Notes under the pieces: generated by a model | Seen by the model: the letters and a program-made list of their open reading frames with translations, nothing else | What the model was told of the DNA's origin: nothing | The model's database searches: none | Part shown: positions 1 through 8,409 of the stretch, in pieces | How positions within the stretch are numbered: position 1 is the stretch's first letter | How the letters are laid out: each line of letters opens with the position of its first letter | Program-made: the position numbers and the translations under genes | NCBI GenBank assembly: GCA_039888615.1 | Contig: JBDQQS010000004.1 | DNA length: 64,000 bases | Direction: 5' to 3' (one strand) | DNA from: Flavimaribacter sp039888615 | GTDB taxonomy: Bacteria; Pseudomonadota; Alphaproteobacteria; Rhizobiales; Rhizobiaceae

Positions 1-101
1 GCCGAGATCGAATAGTGTTCGGCCGCCGCGCGGCGCGACTGCCCCTTGGCAATGAAGTCCGTTACACGCCGGCGAAGGTCACTGGAAAGTGCATGGGTCA
101 T
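1..101 (-). CDS. IS630-family transposase, N-terminal fragment (runs off window)
   Basis: Reading leftward from an ATG at 101, the first 33 codons begin MTHALSSDLRRRV and continue into FIAKGQSRRAAAEHYSIS. This is the helix-turn-helix start typical of IS630-family transposases, which cut and paste short elements at TA dinucleotides. An AGGAG-like ribosome site lies 8-9 bases upstream. The rest of the gene lies beyond the window edge, so intactness cannot be judged. The element end should lie between this gene and the kinase stop at 182, but I could not identify a convincing terminal inverted repeat. Confidence 0.7.
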   Translation of the reverse strand, partial: MTHALSSDLRRRVTDFIAKGQSRRAAAEHYSIS

Positions 102-181
102 CGAATCATCTCCTCGACCCAAAAAATCACACCGCCGGCACAATTGGAAGCATCCCTGATTCACTCAAAGCACACGATGCT

Positions 182-1603
182 CTAGTTGCCAGTGGAGTTC
201 AAAAGCTTATCTACGGGCGCAGAAAGACGTAGCCACAATCCGGCGGTATCGTAGCGCAAATCGAGTTCTCCGCCTATCTCTTGAGCCAGCATCTTGATGA
301 GCCGTGATCCGAAGCCTGTTCGCGAGGGTTGGCGTACTGCAGGTCCTCCACTTTCCCGCCATTCCAAGTGGAACAGGCCGCGGTCGGATGACCAGCTCAA
401 ATCAACTTTACCATTGCTAGTCGAAAGAGAGCCATATTTCGCGGCATTGGTTGCAAGTTCATGGATGGCCAGTGAAAACGATTGAGCCTGGCTGGATCCT
501 ACTGCAATCGACGACCCCTGGATAATGATACGCTCGGGCGTTGGCCGGTGCGGAGCGATCGCAAGCTCCACGATGTCAATAAGCGCACCTCCGGATAAAT
601 TGGCGCCGGCCAGAGCGCCCTGAGCGGACCCAAGGGCGCTGAGACGGCCATGGAAAACTGCCATTGCTTCTTCACCAGCTGCCTCGGACAGCGTTTGATT
701 GGCAACGGCGCCAACCATTGTAAGGGCATTGCGGACTCGGTGAGCGAGTTCCTTGTTCTTGACAGTCAGCTCTTTCTCGATTTTCACGTGTTCCGTAACA
801 TCCTGCCCCTCGACGAAAATTCCGCTAACGGTGTTGTCGGGTTCGAAGATGGGCTGATAGATAAAGTCCAGATAATGAGTGCTTTCTGATCCGTCCGATA
901 CCAGAGACGCAGGGATTCTCCGACCTACGTACGGCTTGCCGGTTGCTCTGACTTCGTTCAGCAAATTGACGAAATTCTGCTTCTGGATCTCCGGAAGCGC
1001 GTCGACCACAGGCTTGCCAATTACATTGCGGTCGCCGATCAGTTTGCGGTAAGCCGCATTGGCCAGTTCAAAGACGTGATCCGGGCCACGCAGCACTGCT
1101 ATGAAGCCCGGTGCGTGTTCAAATTGCCGCGCCATAAGTTCTGATCTGTTCCTGAGCTCTTCGGCGTAGAGATGTTGCCTGGTTACGTCCGTGCAGACGA
1201 CCAGAACACCGCCTACTGCGTCGTCAAGATCGATCGGCGAGTATCCATAGGTCCACCAGACTTCCTGCACGCCGCCGTGCCTCTTGATAGGGACCATCTG
1301 GTTTTCATTCCAGGTGGCTCCTTTCCCGGCCATGACATATTCGATCTGGGGACCAATGATGTCCCATATTTCCGCCCAGCTATCACGGCCTTTTGCCCCC
1401 AAGGCTGAGGGATGCATTTCCGGGCCCATGGTTTTTCGATAACCGTCGTTATAGAACTGGATAAGGTCCGGGCCCCACCAGATGAACATCGGATGCTGGC
1501 TGTTGAGCACCAGTCTGACTGTCAGCCGCAAGCTCTGCGGCCAGGCGTCAGGAGGTCCGACAGGTGTTGCGGACCAGTCGAACGCCCGGATCAGAGCCCC
1601 CAT
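182..1603 (-). CDS. PAS-PAS HWE-family sensor histidine kinase
   Basis: 473-residue soluble sensor kinase. Two PAS-like sensory domains (about 10-145 and 155-275) precede an HWE-type kinase core. The phospho-acceptor is His288 in ELAHRVRN, the N-box is HELATNAAKYG (381-391), the family Trp-Glu pair is WRES (415-418), and GFGSRLI is near 430. HWE kinases are common in Rhizobiales and usually mediate light, redox or general stress signalling. No membrane segment and no response regulator gene are adjacent. The ATG at 1603 has GGAGAG directly against it. The eight codons upstream (DFLNGGGE) match the family's usual N-terminal block but reach an in-frame TAG with no good start, so the gene may have lost its first residues or use a rare start codon. 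Confidence 0.85.
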   Translation of the reverse strand: MGALIRAFDWSATPVGPPDAWPQSLRLTVRLVLNSQHPMFIWWGPDLIQFYNDGYRKTMGPEMHPSALGAKGRDSWAEIWDIIGPQIEYVMAGKGATWNENQMVPIKRHGGVQEVWWTYGYSPIDLDDAVGGVLVVCTDVTRQHLYAEELRNRSELMARQFEHAPGFIAVLRGPDHVFELANAAYRKLIGDRNVIGKPVVDALPEIQKQNFVNLLNEVRATGKPYVGRRIPASLVSDGSESTHYLDFIYQPIFEPDNTVSGIFVEGQDVTEHVKIEKELTVKNKELAHRVRNALTMVGAVANQTLSEAAGEEAMAVFHGRLSALGSAQGALAGANLSGGALIDIVELAIAPHRPTPERIIIQGSSIAVGSSQAQSFSLAIHELATNAAKYGSLSTSNGKVDLSWSSDRGLFHLEWRESGGPAVRQPSRTGFGSRLIKMLAQEIGGELDLRYDTAGLWLRLSAPVDKLLNSTGN

Positions 1604-1774
1604 CTCTCCGCCGCCGTTTAGAAAATCAATTGCGCTACCTATTACCGGCCCCTAAAATTCTGCAAAACATCAATAGTGATTGGTATATCCTAGCACCCCC
1701 TTTGGCGACATTGTATCTAAACAATGTCGCACGACCCAACACTTATTACCCGGACATGTACAACTTTCAGTAGC

Positions 1775-2007
1775 CGGCATGTCTCTGAGAACTTTCGATA
1801 GATTCGCGGGCTGCTTGATCATCGGGTATTGCCGGATCAGTTTATCGCGGATCTTTGGCGCGCCCCAGGATGAATGCTCGCGCTTGAGACCGAGGATGCA
1901 GCGCTCGATCTGGACGGGAAGCCTGTTGGCCTGGCGATAGGGCCGCCGCGCGACGCCATCTGCTCGCCTTCAAGCAGGCTGGATTTGAATTTGAGACGTT
2001 CATCCAT
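1775..2007 (-). pseudogene. Decayed IS481-type transposase remnant
   Basis: From an ATG at 2007 the reverse strand reads MDERLKFKSSLLEGEQMA, the start of an IS481-type (integrase-core) transposase. The expected helix-turn-helix section is missing. One frame over, the reading continues RRPYRQANRLPVQIERC, then ILGLKREHSSWGAPKIRDK and LIRQYPMIKQPA, the next conserved block. An internal deletion plus frameshift, and loss of the catalytic DDE half, make it non-functional. The rest of the 1604-2206 gap is AT-richer and shows nothing else. Confidence 0.75.
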
Positions 2008-2206
2008 TGGTCTACACTCTTTCCAAGGCATTCGGGTCCCCCAAATGCGCGTTGTGTAAACCATCTGTCCGGAATGAAATGTCAGCTATCTCTCGATAAG
2101 CTCCTCAAATAGTTAGAAAAAGCAGAGCGTGAACGTGAGACGCTTATGAGTCCGTTGCACGTCGCACTTGGCCTGAAACCTGCAGTCCCATTCACGAACT
2201 CCCAAG

Positions 2207-3925
2207 TCACCCGACAACCCTCAAATCAATAAGCGCCTGCGTTCCCGCATCGACGGAAGCCAGCGCGCGGTCCAGCGCGGCGGGCAAATCCGCGACTCCG
2301 CCCACCGTTTCGGCGTGTCCGCCATTGGCGCGGCAGATCGCGGCGTAGTCCGGGCTCGGCGAAAGGTCGGCGAGGAACATTCCGTCGGCTGCGGCTGCGG
2401 CGCCCTGCGGGTACATGGCCAGCGTCGAATTGCGGACGGCGCCCCATCGGCCGTTGTTGAAGATAATCGCCAGCACCGGCAATTTGTGGGCCGCAGACGC
2501 CCAGTGGCAGGCGACCGGATTGTTGAACATGTATGCGCCGTCGCCGAGCATGGCGACGACCGGTCCGGGAGCCTGTTCGTCTCGTGCCTGCGCCGCCTGT
2601 ATTCCGAGCGCCGCACCGAAACCGAAGCCGAGCCCGCCTGCCGGCGTGAAACCGTAGAACTGGCCGGGCCGCTCGAAACGTGCAAGCTCCGTCTTGAATG
2701 AGTACTCGTTGACCACGATCGCGTCCTGCGGCAGCTGGGCTGCAAGGATCGCACTCGCTGATTCCGCAGTCAGCCGGTCCATGTCCAGCTTGTCGGGCGA
2801 AAGGCGCTTCTCGCGTTCCCGGCCGACGACGCGACGCCTCTTCTCGATGCGGGTCAGATCGGCCGGTCCCGGATGGCCGAGCGCCTCCGACAAGGCCCGG
2901 AGCGCCGCGGCCGGACCGGACGTGATCGATTCCGCGGCGGGAAAGCTGCGGAGCGGGTAGCGCGAAAACAGCGGGTCGTGATCGATCTCCCAGAGGACGC
3001 CCTGCGGCTTCGGCTGCGTCACCCTCGGTATCCACGGTACGTCGCAGGCGATCGACAGCAGAAGATCGGCTGCCCCCAACAGATCTCTCGTGTCGAAGCC
3101 GAGAGCCATGGGATGGTCGAAGGGCAGATTGACCGAGCGGGGATTGAACTGCACAACCGGCAACGCCCAGGCGCGCGCCAGTTCGTCGAGCAGGGCGGCA
3201 GCCGCCGGTTCGCGACCGGCGTTACTCGTGACGATCACCGGATATTCCGCCTTGCGGATCGCATCGGCCAGTCGCGCGATCGCCTCGCTGTCGGGAGCGG
3301 CGGCGGAGACCCGGCTGCGGGCCCGGTCGGGACGATCAGGCGCGACGCGCGCCGCCAGCAATTCGCGCGGCAGGGAAAGATAGACAGGGCCCGCCGGCGG
3401 CGTTGATGCAATGTCGAGCGCCCGTATGGCGACATCCTCGACCTGCTCGGGATGGCGCAGTTCGAAATCCCATTTCACAGCTTCGCGTATCATGCCGCCC
3501 TGATCGAACATTTCCTGCGCCCAGTGAATGAACCGGGTCCGCGTCCCCTCGGGGCCATCCTCGGTCAGGGGCGTTCGGCCGGCGCTTAAAAGCAGCGGCA
3601 CGCCGTCGCGAATGGCGTTCAACGCCCCGCAAACCATGTTCGCCGTGCCGACGCTGACATGCACCATCGCCGCCTGCGGGCGATTGCTGCGCAGCGCGTC
3701 GCCGTGCGCCATGGCGACTGCGAGGTTCTCATGCGGCACGGTGAACGCCTTCGGAAGCTTTGCGCCTGTCATTGGCGCGCGCTCATAAGCTTCCACGATC
3801 GAGGGAAAATCGGTTCCGGCCACAGCGTAGAGCGAATCCACGCCGCCTTTCGTCAGCGCCTGCAGATAGGCTTCGGCGGCGAGCACGCCTTGCGTCTCCC
3901 CGGTGTTCTCGACAGGTTCTTTCAA
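2207..3925 (-). CDS. Thiamine-diphosphate-dependent enzyme (acetolactate synthase/benzoylformate decarboxylase superfamily)
   Basis: 572 residues with the three-domain layout of TPP-dependent 2-oxoacid enzymes. The N-terminal PYR domain holds the catalytic glutamate in VPHENLAVA (Glu66). The C-terminal PP domain holds the metal/diphosphate motif GDGAY (461-465), followed by FNN about 26 residues later. The family decarboxylates or condenses 2-oxo acids; the substrate here is unknown. The start is TTG at 3925, supported by GGAGG eight bases upstream. It is divergent from the TAXI binding-protein gene across a 235-bp promoter region with a 14-bp palindrome, which suggests joint control and a product or substrate imported by that transporter. 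It is not the biosynthetic IlvB, which would usually be next to ilvH. Confidence 0.8.
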   Translation of the reverse strand: MKEPVENTGETQGVLAAEAYLQALTKGGVDSLYAVAGTDFPSIVEAYERAPMTGAKLPKAFTVPHENLAVAMAHGDALRSNRPQAAMVHVSVGTANMVCGALNAIRDGVPLLLSAGRTPLTEDGPEGTRTRFIHWAQEMFDQGGMIREAVKWDFELRHPEQVEDVAIRALDIASTPPAGPVYLSLPRELLAARVAPDRPDRARSRVSAAAPDSEAIARLADAIRKAEYPVIVTSNAGREPAAAALLDELARAWALPVVQFNPRSVNLPFDHPMALGFDTRDLLGAADLLLSIACDVPWIPRVTQPKPQGVLWEIDHDPLFSRYPLRSFPAAESITSGPAAALRALSEALGHPGPADLTRIEKRRRVVGREREKRLSPDKLDMDRLTAESASAILAAQLPQDAIVVNEYSFKTELARFERPGQFYGFTPAGGLGFGFGAALGIQAAQARDEQAPGPVVAMLGDGAYMFNNPVACHWASAAHKLPVLAIIFNNGRWGAVRNSTLAMYPQGAAAAADGMFLADLSPSPDYAAICRANGGHAETVGGVADLPAALDRALASVDAGTQALIDLRVVG

Positions 3926-4065
3926 GCTGCTAGCCTCCCTGGATTTGTTAGTACATTATGCGTGAAACTGGCAACATTTAAAGTGAAAACCAACATATCA
4001 GCACAGTAAAACATCTCGAAAACGCTAGAATTCAGGGAATATGTGCAATTCAGCACGATGGAAAA

Positions 4066-4079
4066 TTTGTCATGACAAA
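4066..4079. promoter_or_regulatory. Perfect 14-bp palindrome in divergent promoter (candidate operator)
   Basis: TTTGTCATGACAAA reads identically on both strands and sits about 80 bp before the TAXI gene and 140 bp before the TPP-enzyme gene. The TTTGT...ACAAA arms fit the half-sites bound by GntR-family FCD regulators. A small hairpin, GGCAC-AAA-GTGCC, lies at about 4118-4130 in the TAXI leader. Confidence 0.5.
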
Positions 4080-4160
4080 CTTGCCTCATGTAGGTTACTC
4101 TTATGGAGTATAACGCCTGAGGCACAAAGTGCCGGTATCGGGAAAGAGGAAGGAACAACG

Positions 4161-5123
4161 ATGACATACAGACCATCTTTCAGCCGCAAGCTTCTCGGCG
4201 CAGCAGTGATTGCTGCAGTCACCGCCTTTGCGGCCGCGCCGGTTTCGGCACAGACGCTCGGACTGGGAACAACCAAGGGCGGGGCCACCGGCCAGATTGG
4301 CACCGCGCTTTCGCAGGTGATCTCGCTGAACACCGATCTCCAGGTTATTCCGCAGGTCAGCGCCAATACTTCACAGTACATTCCGCTCCTGGATTCAGGC
4401 AAAGTGGAGTTGGCGATCGCCAACTATCCCCAAACCTACTACGCCGTCACAGGCACCGGCATGTCCAGCGAGCCGTCGGAGAACCTGAGGCTCGTCGCCA
4501 CCATGATGCCTTTCTATGCGGCTCTGGTCGCTGCGGAATCCAGCGGCATCGAGAGCTATGCCGACATCAAGGGCCACAAGGTGCCGCGGTACAAGGAAAA
4601 CTCGCTGGGAGATTTCGTGGTGCGGGCGGCGCTTGCCTCCGGCGGACTGACCTATGACGACGTGGAAAGCGTTCCGATCGCCAATTTCCCGCAGCAGTAT
4701 GAAGCCTTCAAGGACAAGCGCATCGACGTGTCTATCGCGGCGCTGGGATCCCAGGCCACATTCGACCTCGAGGCGTCGCTCGGCGATATCCAGTTTCTGC
4801 CCGTGCCGGAAGATGCGCTGGCGAAAGTCCAGGAATTTTTGCCCGGCGCTTATCTGTATGAGGTGGAAGCCAATGAGGATCTTCCCGGCCTCGACGAGCC
4901 TACACGGGTGTTCGCCTACGACTATCTGCTGTTCGCCAACGCGGATGTCGACGATGAAACCATCAAGACGGTCACCAAGGCCGTCTACGAAGGCGCCGAT
5001 GATCTGAAGAAAACAGGCCCGCTGTGGAATGGCTTCAACCCGCAGATGATCGGCAAGAAGGCCGACATTCCCTATCATCCGGGGGCAATCGCGTTCTTCA
5101 AGGAACAGGGGCTTGAACAATAG
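4161..5123 (+). CDS. TAXI-family TRAP transporter solute-binding protein
   Basis: 320-residue periplasmic receptor. It starts with an RKLLGAAVIAAV membrane-type signal and a likely cleavage after Ala30 (VSA-QT). The mature part has TAXI-family hallmarks: GTTKGGATGQIG near the N-terminus, PQVSANTSQYIPLL, and NLRLVATMMPFY followed by ADIKGHKVP. TAXI receptors deliver carboxylates or amino acids to a fused TRAP permease. The chosen ATG at 4161 has GAGGAAGGAAC upstream; longer in-frame starts would precede the signal peptide. Its permease partner is the convergent gene ending at 5179, so receptor and permease are transcribed towards each other, which is unusual. Confidence 0.88.
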   Translation: MTYRPSFSRKLLGAAVIAAVTAFAAAPVSAQTLGLGTTKGGATGQIGTALSQVISLNTDLQVIPQVSANTSQYIPLLDSGKVELAIANYPQTYYAVTGTGMSSEPSENLRLVATMMPFYAALVAAESSGIESYADIKGHKVPRYKENSLGDFVVRAALASGGLTYDDVESVPIANFPQQYEAFKDKRIDVSIAALGSQATFDLEASLGDIQFLPVPEDALAKVQEFLPGAYLYEVEANEDLPGLDEPTRVFAYDYLLFANADVDDETIKTVTKAVYEGADDLKKTGPLWNGFNPQMIGKKADIPYHPGAIAFFKEQGLEQ

Positions 5124-5151
5124 CCTGAAGAACAGTTCAAACGAACTGATG

Positions 5152-5177
5152 AAAACCGGGGCTCCAACCCCGGTTTT
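5152..5177. terminator. Bidirectional Rho-independent terminator
   Basis: AAAACCGGGG-CTCCAA-CCCCGGTTTTTT forms a GC-rich stem flanked by an A-run and a T-run. It can therefore end transcription of the TAXI receptor gene (rightward) and the permease gene (leftward), whose stop codon is immediately adjacent at 5179-5181. Confidence 0.85.
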
Positions 5178-5178
5178 T

Positions 5179-7122
5179 TCATGTGTCCGAAGCTGTCGCC
5201 ACTTTCTCGTCCCGGGCCGCTTCGGCGACTGTGCGGGTCTGAATGAAGTAGATGGCGAGGATCGCCAGGCCCAGGCCGGAGACGGAGAATTCCAGAAACG
5301 CCGGGCCGATCTGCCGCAACGGCGCAATGATCAGCAGCCCCACGACGATCCAGAGCGCCCGAATGGGCCAGCGCAGCGGCGTGAGGGCGTGGCCGACCAT
5401 GCCGCCGCAAACCAGCAGCAGCGCCGTGAGAGAACTGACGAAGACATAAGCGATCTCGTACCAGTGGCCTTCCATCAGTAGACCCGGCTTGTAGACGAAA
5501 AGGAAGGGCAGGAGATAGGCGACCCATCCGAAACGCAGCGCCTGCATGCCAGTCTGCAGTTGCGGCGCGCCGGAAATCGAGGCCGCGGCGAAGGCGGCGA
5601 GCGCGATCGGCGGCGTGATCATCGACAGCATGCCGTAATAGAAGACGAACATGTGCGCGGATAGCGGCTCGATACCAAGCTGCACCAGCGCCGGGGCGGC
5701 CATTGACGCCAGCAGCAGGTACACGCCTGTCGTCGGCAGACCAAGGCCCAGCACGATCCCGACGAGCCCCGTTATCACCAGGAGTCCGAAGAGGCTCTTC
5801 CCGCCAAAACCGATCAGAAAGAAGGACAGGGAAAATCCGAGGCCGGTCGCCGACAACAGGCCGATGATCATCCCGGCCGCCGCGCAAATCAGCAGAATGT
5901 CGCAAATCTGGCCGCCGGTTTTCGTGACGTTGGCGGCGATCTCGCGCGGGCTGAGCTTCGGTCTGCCTCTGCCTGCGAGCCAGAGACTTCCGGATATGAT
6001 GACAAGAACGGCAATGGACCAGATAGCCGCCACTTCGGCACGCTTGTTCCACGTGAAGATGCTTCCGATCAGAACGACAATCGCGATCAGGGGCAGCCAG
6101 CCCTTCGCCAGGACGGACCGTATCGTTTCCCGGTCCAGCCAGTCCGCAGCGCCGTGCTTGTCGCGACGCGCGATGAAGTCGATCTGCGCATAGATAGAAA
6201 GATAATAGATGATCGCCGGTATGATGGCGGCGAGGAGGATCGACCGGTAGGGCATCTGGAGCAGTTCGGCCATCAGGAACGCTGCTGCTCCCATCACCGG
6301 CGGCGCGAGTTGACCGCCCGTCGAGGCGACAGCCTCGATCGCTCCGGCCTGAGCGGGTTTGAAACCCGATCGCTTCATCATCGGAATGGTCATCACGCCC
6401 GTCGACATCACGTTGGAGACGGCGCTTCCGGAAATGGAGCCGAAAAGACCCGATGCGACGACCGCGACCTTGGCCGTGTTTCCAGGGCCTCTACCCGCGA
6501 CGCGCATCGCCGCCTGAGTGAAGAATTCGCCGCCGCCGATCGCCAGCAGCAAGCCGCCGAACAGCACGAAGATGACGACGACGAAGGCGGCGATCTGCAG
6601 GGCCGGTCCCCAGGTTCCTCCGCTGTCGGTGCCAACGAACCGCATTACGTCGCCAAATTCCATGCCGCGTCCGCGCAACGGGCCCGGCACGTAGTCGCCG
6701 TAGAGCGCATAGAGCAGCATCAGGAAGGTAATGACGACAAGCGTCCATCCGACGACCCTTCGCAGTCCTTCAAGCACCAGAATGGTGACGAGGATGCCGA
6801 GAATGAGGCCTTCGGTGGGATACTGGTAGACGTCTTCCGTCAGGACGGGAAAGCGAATGTAGACATATATGCCGAGCCCGATCGAGGCGATGGCCAGAGC
6901 CGAATCGAGCAATTGCCGCGCCGGGCGTTTCTCGCTCATGTCACGGGCGAAAACGACAAACAGGGCTGCGCCCAGCATGAAGGCCGCAACCTGTTCGGGG
7001 TAGACCAGAAACCCCATTCTCTGGGGAACGGACAAAACCCAGACAACGGCGATCACCGGAACCAGAAACGAAAAAGCCGACACCAGTGCTTCAAAGGCGG
7101 GTTTGACCGGATTCAAAGCCAA
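5179..7122 (-). CDS. TRAP transporter fused 4TM/12TM permease (TAXI type)
   Basis: 647-residue inner-membrane protein combining the small (DctQ-like, about residues 1-150) and large (DctM-like) TRAP permease subunits in one chain, as is normal for TAXI systems. Conserved DctM signatures include GLFGSISGSAVSNVMSTG, STGGQLAPPVMGAAAF, GLGLPTTGVY and MITPPIALAAFAAA. It uses a sodium or proton gradient with the receptor encoded at 4161-5123. The start is TTG at 7122, supported by GGAG eight bases upstream. It lies downstream of the liv genes (gap to the liv receptor stop about 80 bp, containing a terminator). Confidence 0.88.
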   Translation of the reverse strand: MALNPVKPAFEALVSAFSFLVPVIAVVWVLSVPQRMGFLVYPEQVAAFMLGAALFVVFARDMSEKRPARQLLDSALAIASIGLGIYVYIRFPVLTEDVYQYPTEGLILGILVTILVLEGLRRVVGWTLVVITFLMLLYALYGDYVPGPLRGRGMEFGDVMRFVGTDSGGTWGPALQIAAFVVVIFVLFGGLLLAIGGGEFFTQAAMRVAGRGPGNTAKVAVVASGLFGSISGSAVSNVMSTGVMTIPMMKRSGFKPAQAGAIEAVASTGGQLAPPVMGAAAFLMAELLQMPYRSILLAAIIPAIIYYLSIYAQIDFIARRDKHGAADWLDRETIRSVLAKGWLPLIAIVVLIGSIFTWNKRAEVAAIWSIAVLVIISGSLWLAGRGRPKLSPREIAANVTKTGGQICDILLICAAAGMIIGLLSATGLGFSLSFFLIGFGGKSLFGLLVITGLVGIVLGLGLPTTGVYLLLASMAAPALVQLGIEPLSAHMFVFYYGMLSMITPPIALAAFAAASISGAPQLQTGMQALRFGWVAYLLPFLFVYKPGLLMEGHWYEIAYVFVSSLTALLLVCGGMVGHALTPLRWPIRALWIVVGLLIIAPLRQIGPAFLEFSVSGLGLAILAIYFIQTRTVAEAARDEKVATASDT

Positions 7123-7156
7123 GGCGTTTCTCCGCTAAAACTTGATCATAGCATGA

Positions 7157-7182
7157 AGAAAACCGCCCCGGCGCAGGGGCGA
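7157..7182 (-). terminator. Rho-independent terminator after liv operon
   Basis: On the reverse strand, CGCCCC-TGCGCC-GGGGCG is followed by GTTTTC. The stem lies just after the stop of the liv receptor gene and before the TTG start of the TRAP permease, so it should end or attenuate the leftward liv transcript. Confidence 0.6.
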
Positions 7183-7199
7183 TTCTCTTTCGACTGCTG

Positions 7200-8384
7200 T
7201 CAGTCGCAGGTATCGGCGGGCGCTTCGTCGAACTTCGTCCACTCACCGTCCTTGATTTCGATAACGTAACCGGCGAGTTCCGCGTCGTTGCCGTCGAAGC
7301 AGACGTCGTCGGCGAGGATGCCGCTGAAGCGGATGCCCTTCATGCCGTCGGCCAGCGCTTCGCGCTCTTCCTGCAGCTTGTCCGGATCGCCGGTGGTTCC
7401 GGCTGCTTCCATGAGCTGCTTGATGAGGTAGACGGTGTCGTAGGCCTGTGCGTCGGAATGGTGAGCGCCGGCTTTCGGAATTCCGCGCTCATTGGCAAGT
7501 TCGACGAACTTGTCGTTGAAAGCCTGGCTTTCCGGGGTTCTTCCTTTCCAGAAACCGGCCATCATCAGCGTGCCGTCGCCGGCGGGGCCAAAGAGTTCGA
7601 CGACATTGGGATCGGAGAAGATCTGCGAACCGATAACGCGGCCCTGATAGTCCTGGCGGTCCAGTTCAGCAATCAGCTTGGAGGCCGATCCGGGCAGGGC
7701 GGCGACTGCAACGATGTCCGGATTGCTCTGCAGGATCTTCGCCACCTGGGCGGAGAGGTCGAAGCTCTTGTACTGGACCGGGATCGGATCGCCATGTTTG
7801 ATGCCGGCCTGTTCCAGCAGCGCCGGATAGAGCTTGGTGCCGGCGGCGTTGGAAACGACTTCCTCCGAGATGTAGACGATCTCGGCGGTGTCCATCTTGA
7901 TGCCGGCTTTCTTCATGGCGGCGAGAAGACGGCCGAATTGCTTGAACTCGTCTTCAGACAGGCGCCAGCCATAGCGTTTGCCGTCGGTCAGGCCCGGCGC
8001 CGAGGATGATGTCGGCATCATCAGTACCTTGAGGCGCTCGGCGTCGTTCAACGCAACCGAGGCTTCACCGGACGAGAATGGTCCGACGATGGCGAGCACC
8101 TTGTCGTCCTGCGCCAGTGAGCGTGCGGCGACTGCGGCCTGCTTCGGGTCGGATCCTGTATCGTAGCGGATTAATTCGATCGGCTTGCCATTGATGCCGC
8201 CGGCGGCGTTGATCTCGTCGACGGCGATATCCACGGCGACGACTGTCGGCTCGGCAGCGCTCTTCAGAACGCCCGCTGTTGCGACGATATTGCCGATCTT
8301 GATGGTTTCCTGCGACCATGACGGGCCGGCGCAGAGCGCGATAGCCGCGGCTGCGGCGAGGATACCTGCAGTTCTCTTTCTCAT
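7200..8384 (-). CDS. Branched-chain amino acid-type ABC transporter substrate-binding protein
   Basis: 394-residue periplasmic receptor of the Leu/Ile/Val (type I) family. The start at 8384 (MRKRTAG) gives a clean signal peptide with cleavage near PSWSQ-ETIKIG and has AAGGAAC upstream. The mature body shows the family's VDIAVDEINAAGGINGKPIE followed by a QAAVAARSLAQDDKV block. Last gene of a five-gene leftward liv operon (livH-livM-livG-livF-receptor). The ligand is not predictable; Liv-type receptors in catabolic clusters often bind aromatic or heterocyclic acids. Confidence 0.88.
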   Translation of the reverse strand: MRKRTAGILAAAAAIALCAGPSWSQETIKIGNIVATAGVLKSAAEPTVVAVDIAVDEINAAGGINGKPIELIRYDTGSDPKQAAVAARSLAQDDKVLAIVGPFSSGEASVALNDAERLKVLMMPTSSSAPGLTDGKRYGWRLSEDEFKQFGRLLAAMKKAGIKMDTAEIVYISEEVVSNAAGTKLYPALLEQAGIKHGDPIPVQYKSFDLSAQVAKILQSNPDIVAVAALPGSASKLIAELDRQDYQGRVIGSQIFSDPNVVELFGPAGDGTLMMAGFWKGRTPESQAFNDKFVELANERGIPKAGAHHSDAQAYDTVYLIKQLMEAAGTTGDPDKLQEEREALADGMKGIRFSGILADDVCFDGNDAELAGYVIEIKDGEWTKFDEAPADTCD

Positions 8385-8409
8385 CTGGAAGTTCCTTTTC
8401 TGCGTTGTT

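Noticed and set aside
2207..3925. Assignment of the TPP enzyme as acetolactate synthase IlvB
   Set aside because: No small subunit gene nearby, and gene context is catabolic; only the superfamily can be supported.
4081..4160. TPP riboswitch before the TAXI receptor
   Set aside because: A CTGAG-like string and small hairpin are present, but the conserved thi-box segments are not found.
6154..7269. Long forward open frame opposite the TRAP permease
   Set aside because: Shadow of a GC-rich gene on the other strand; composition is low-complexity polar and it crosses a terminator.
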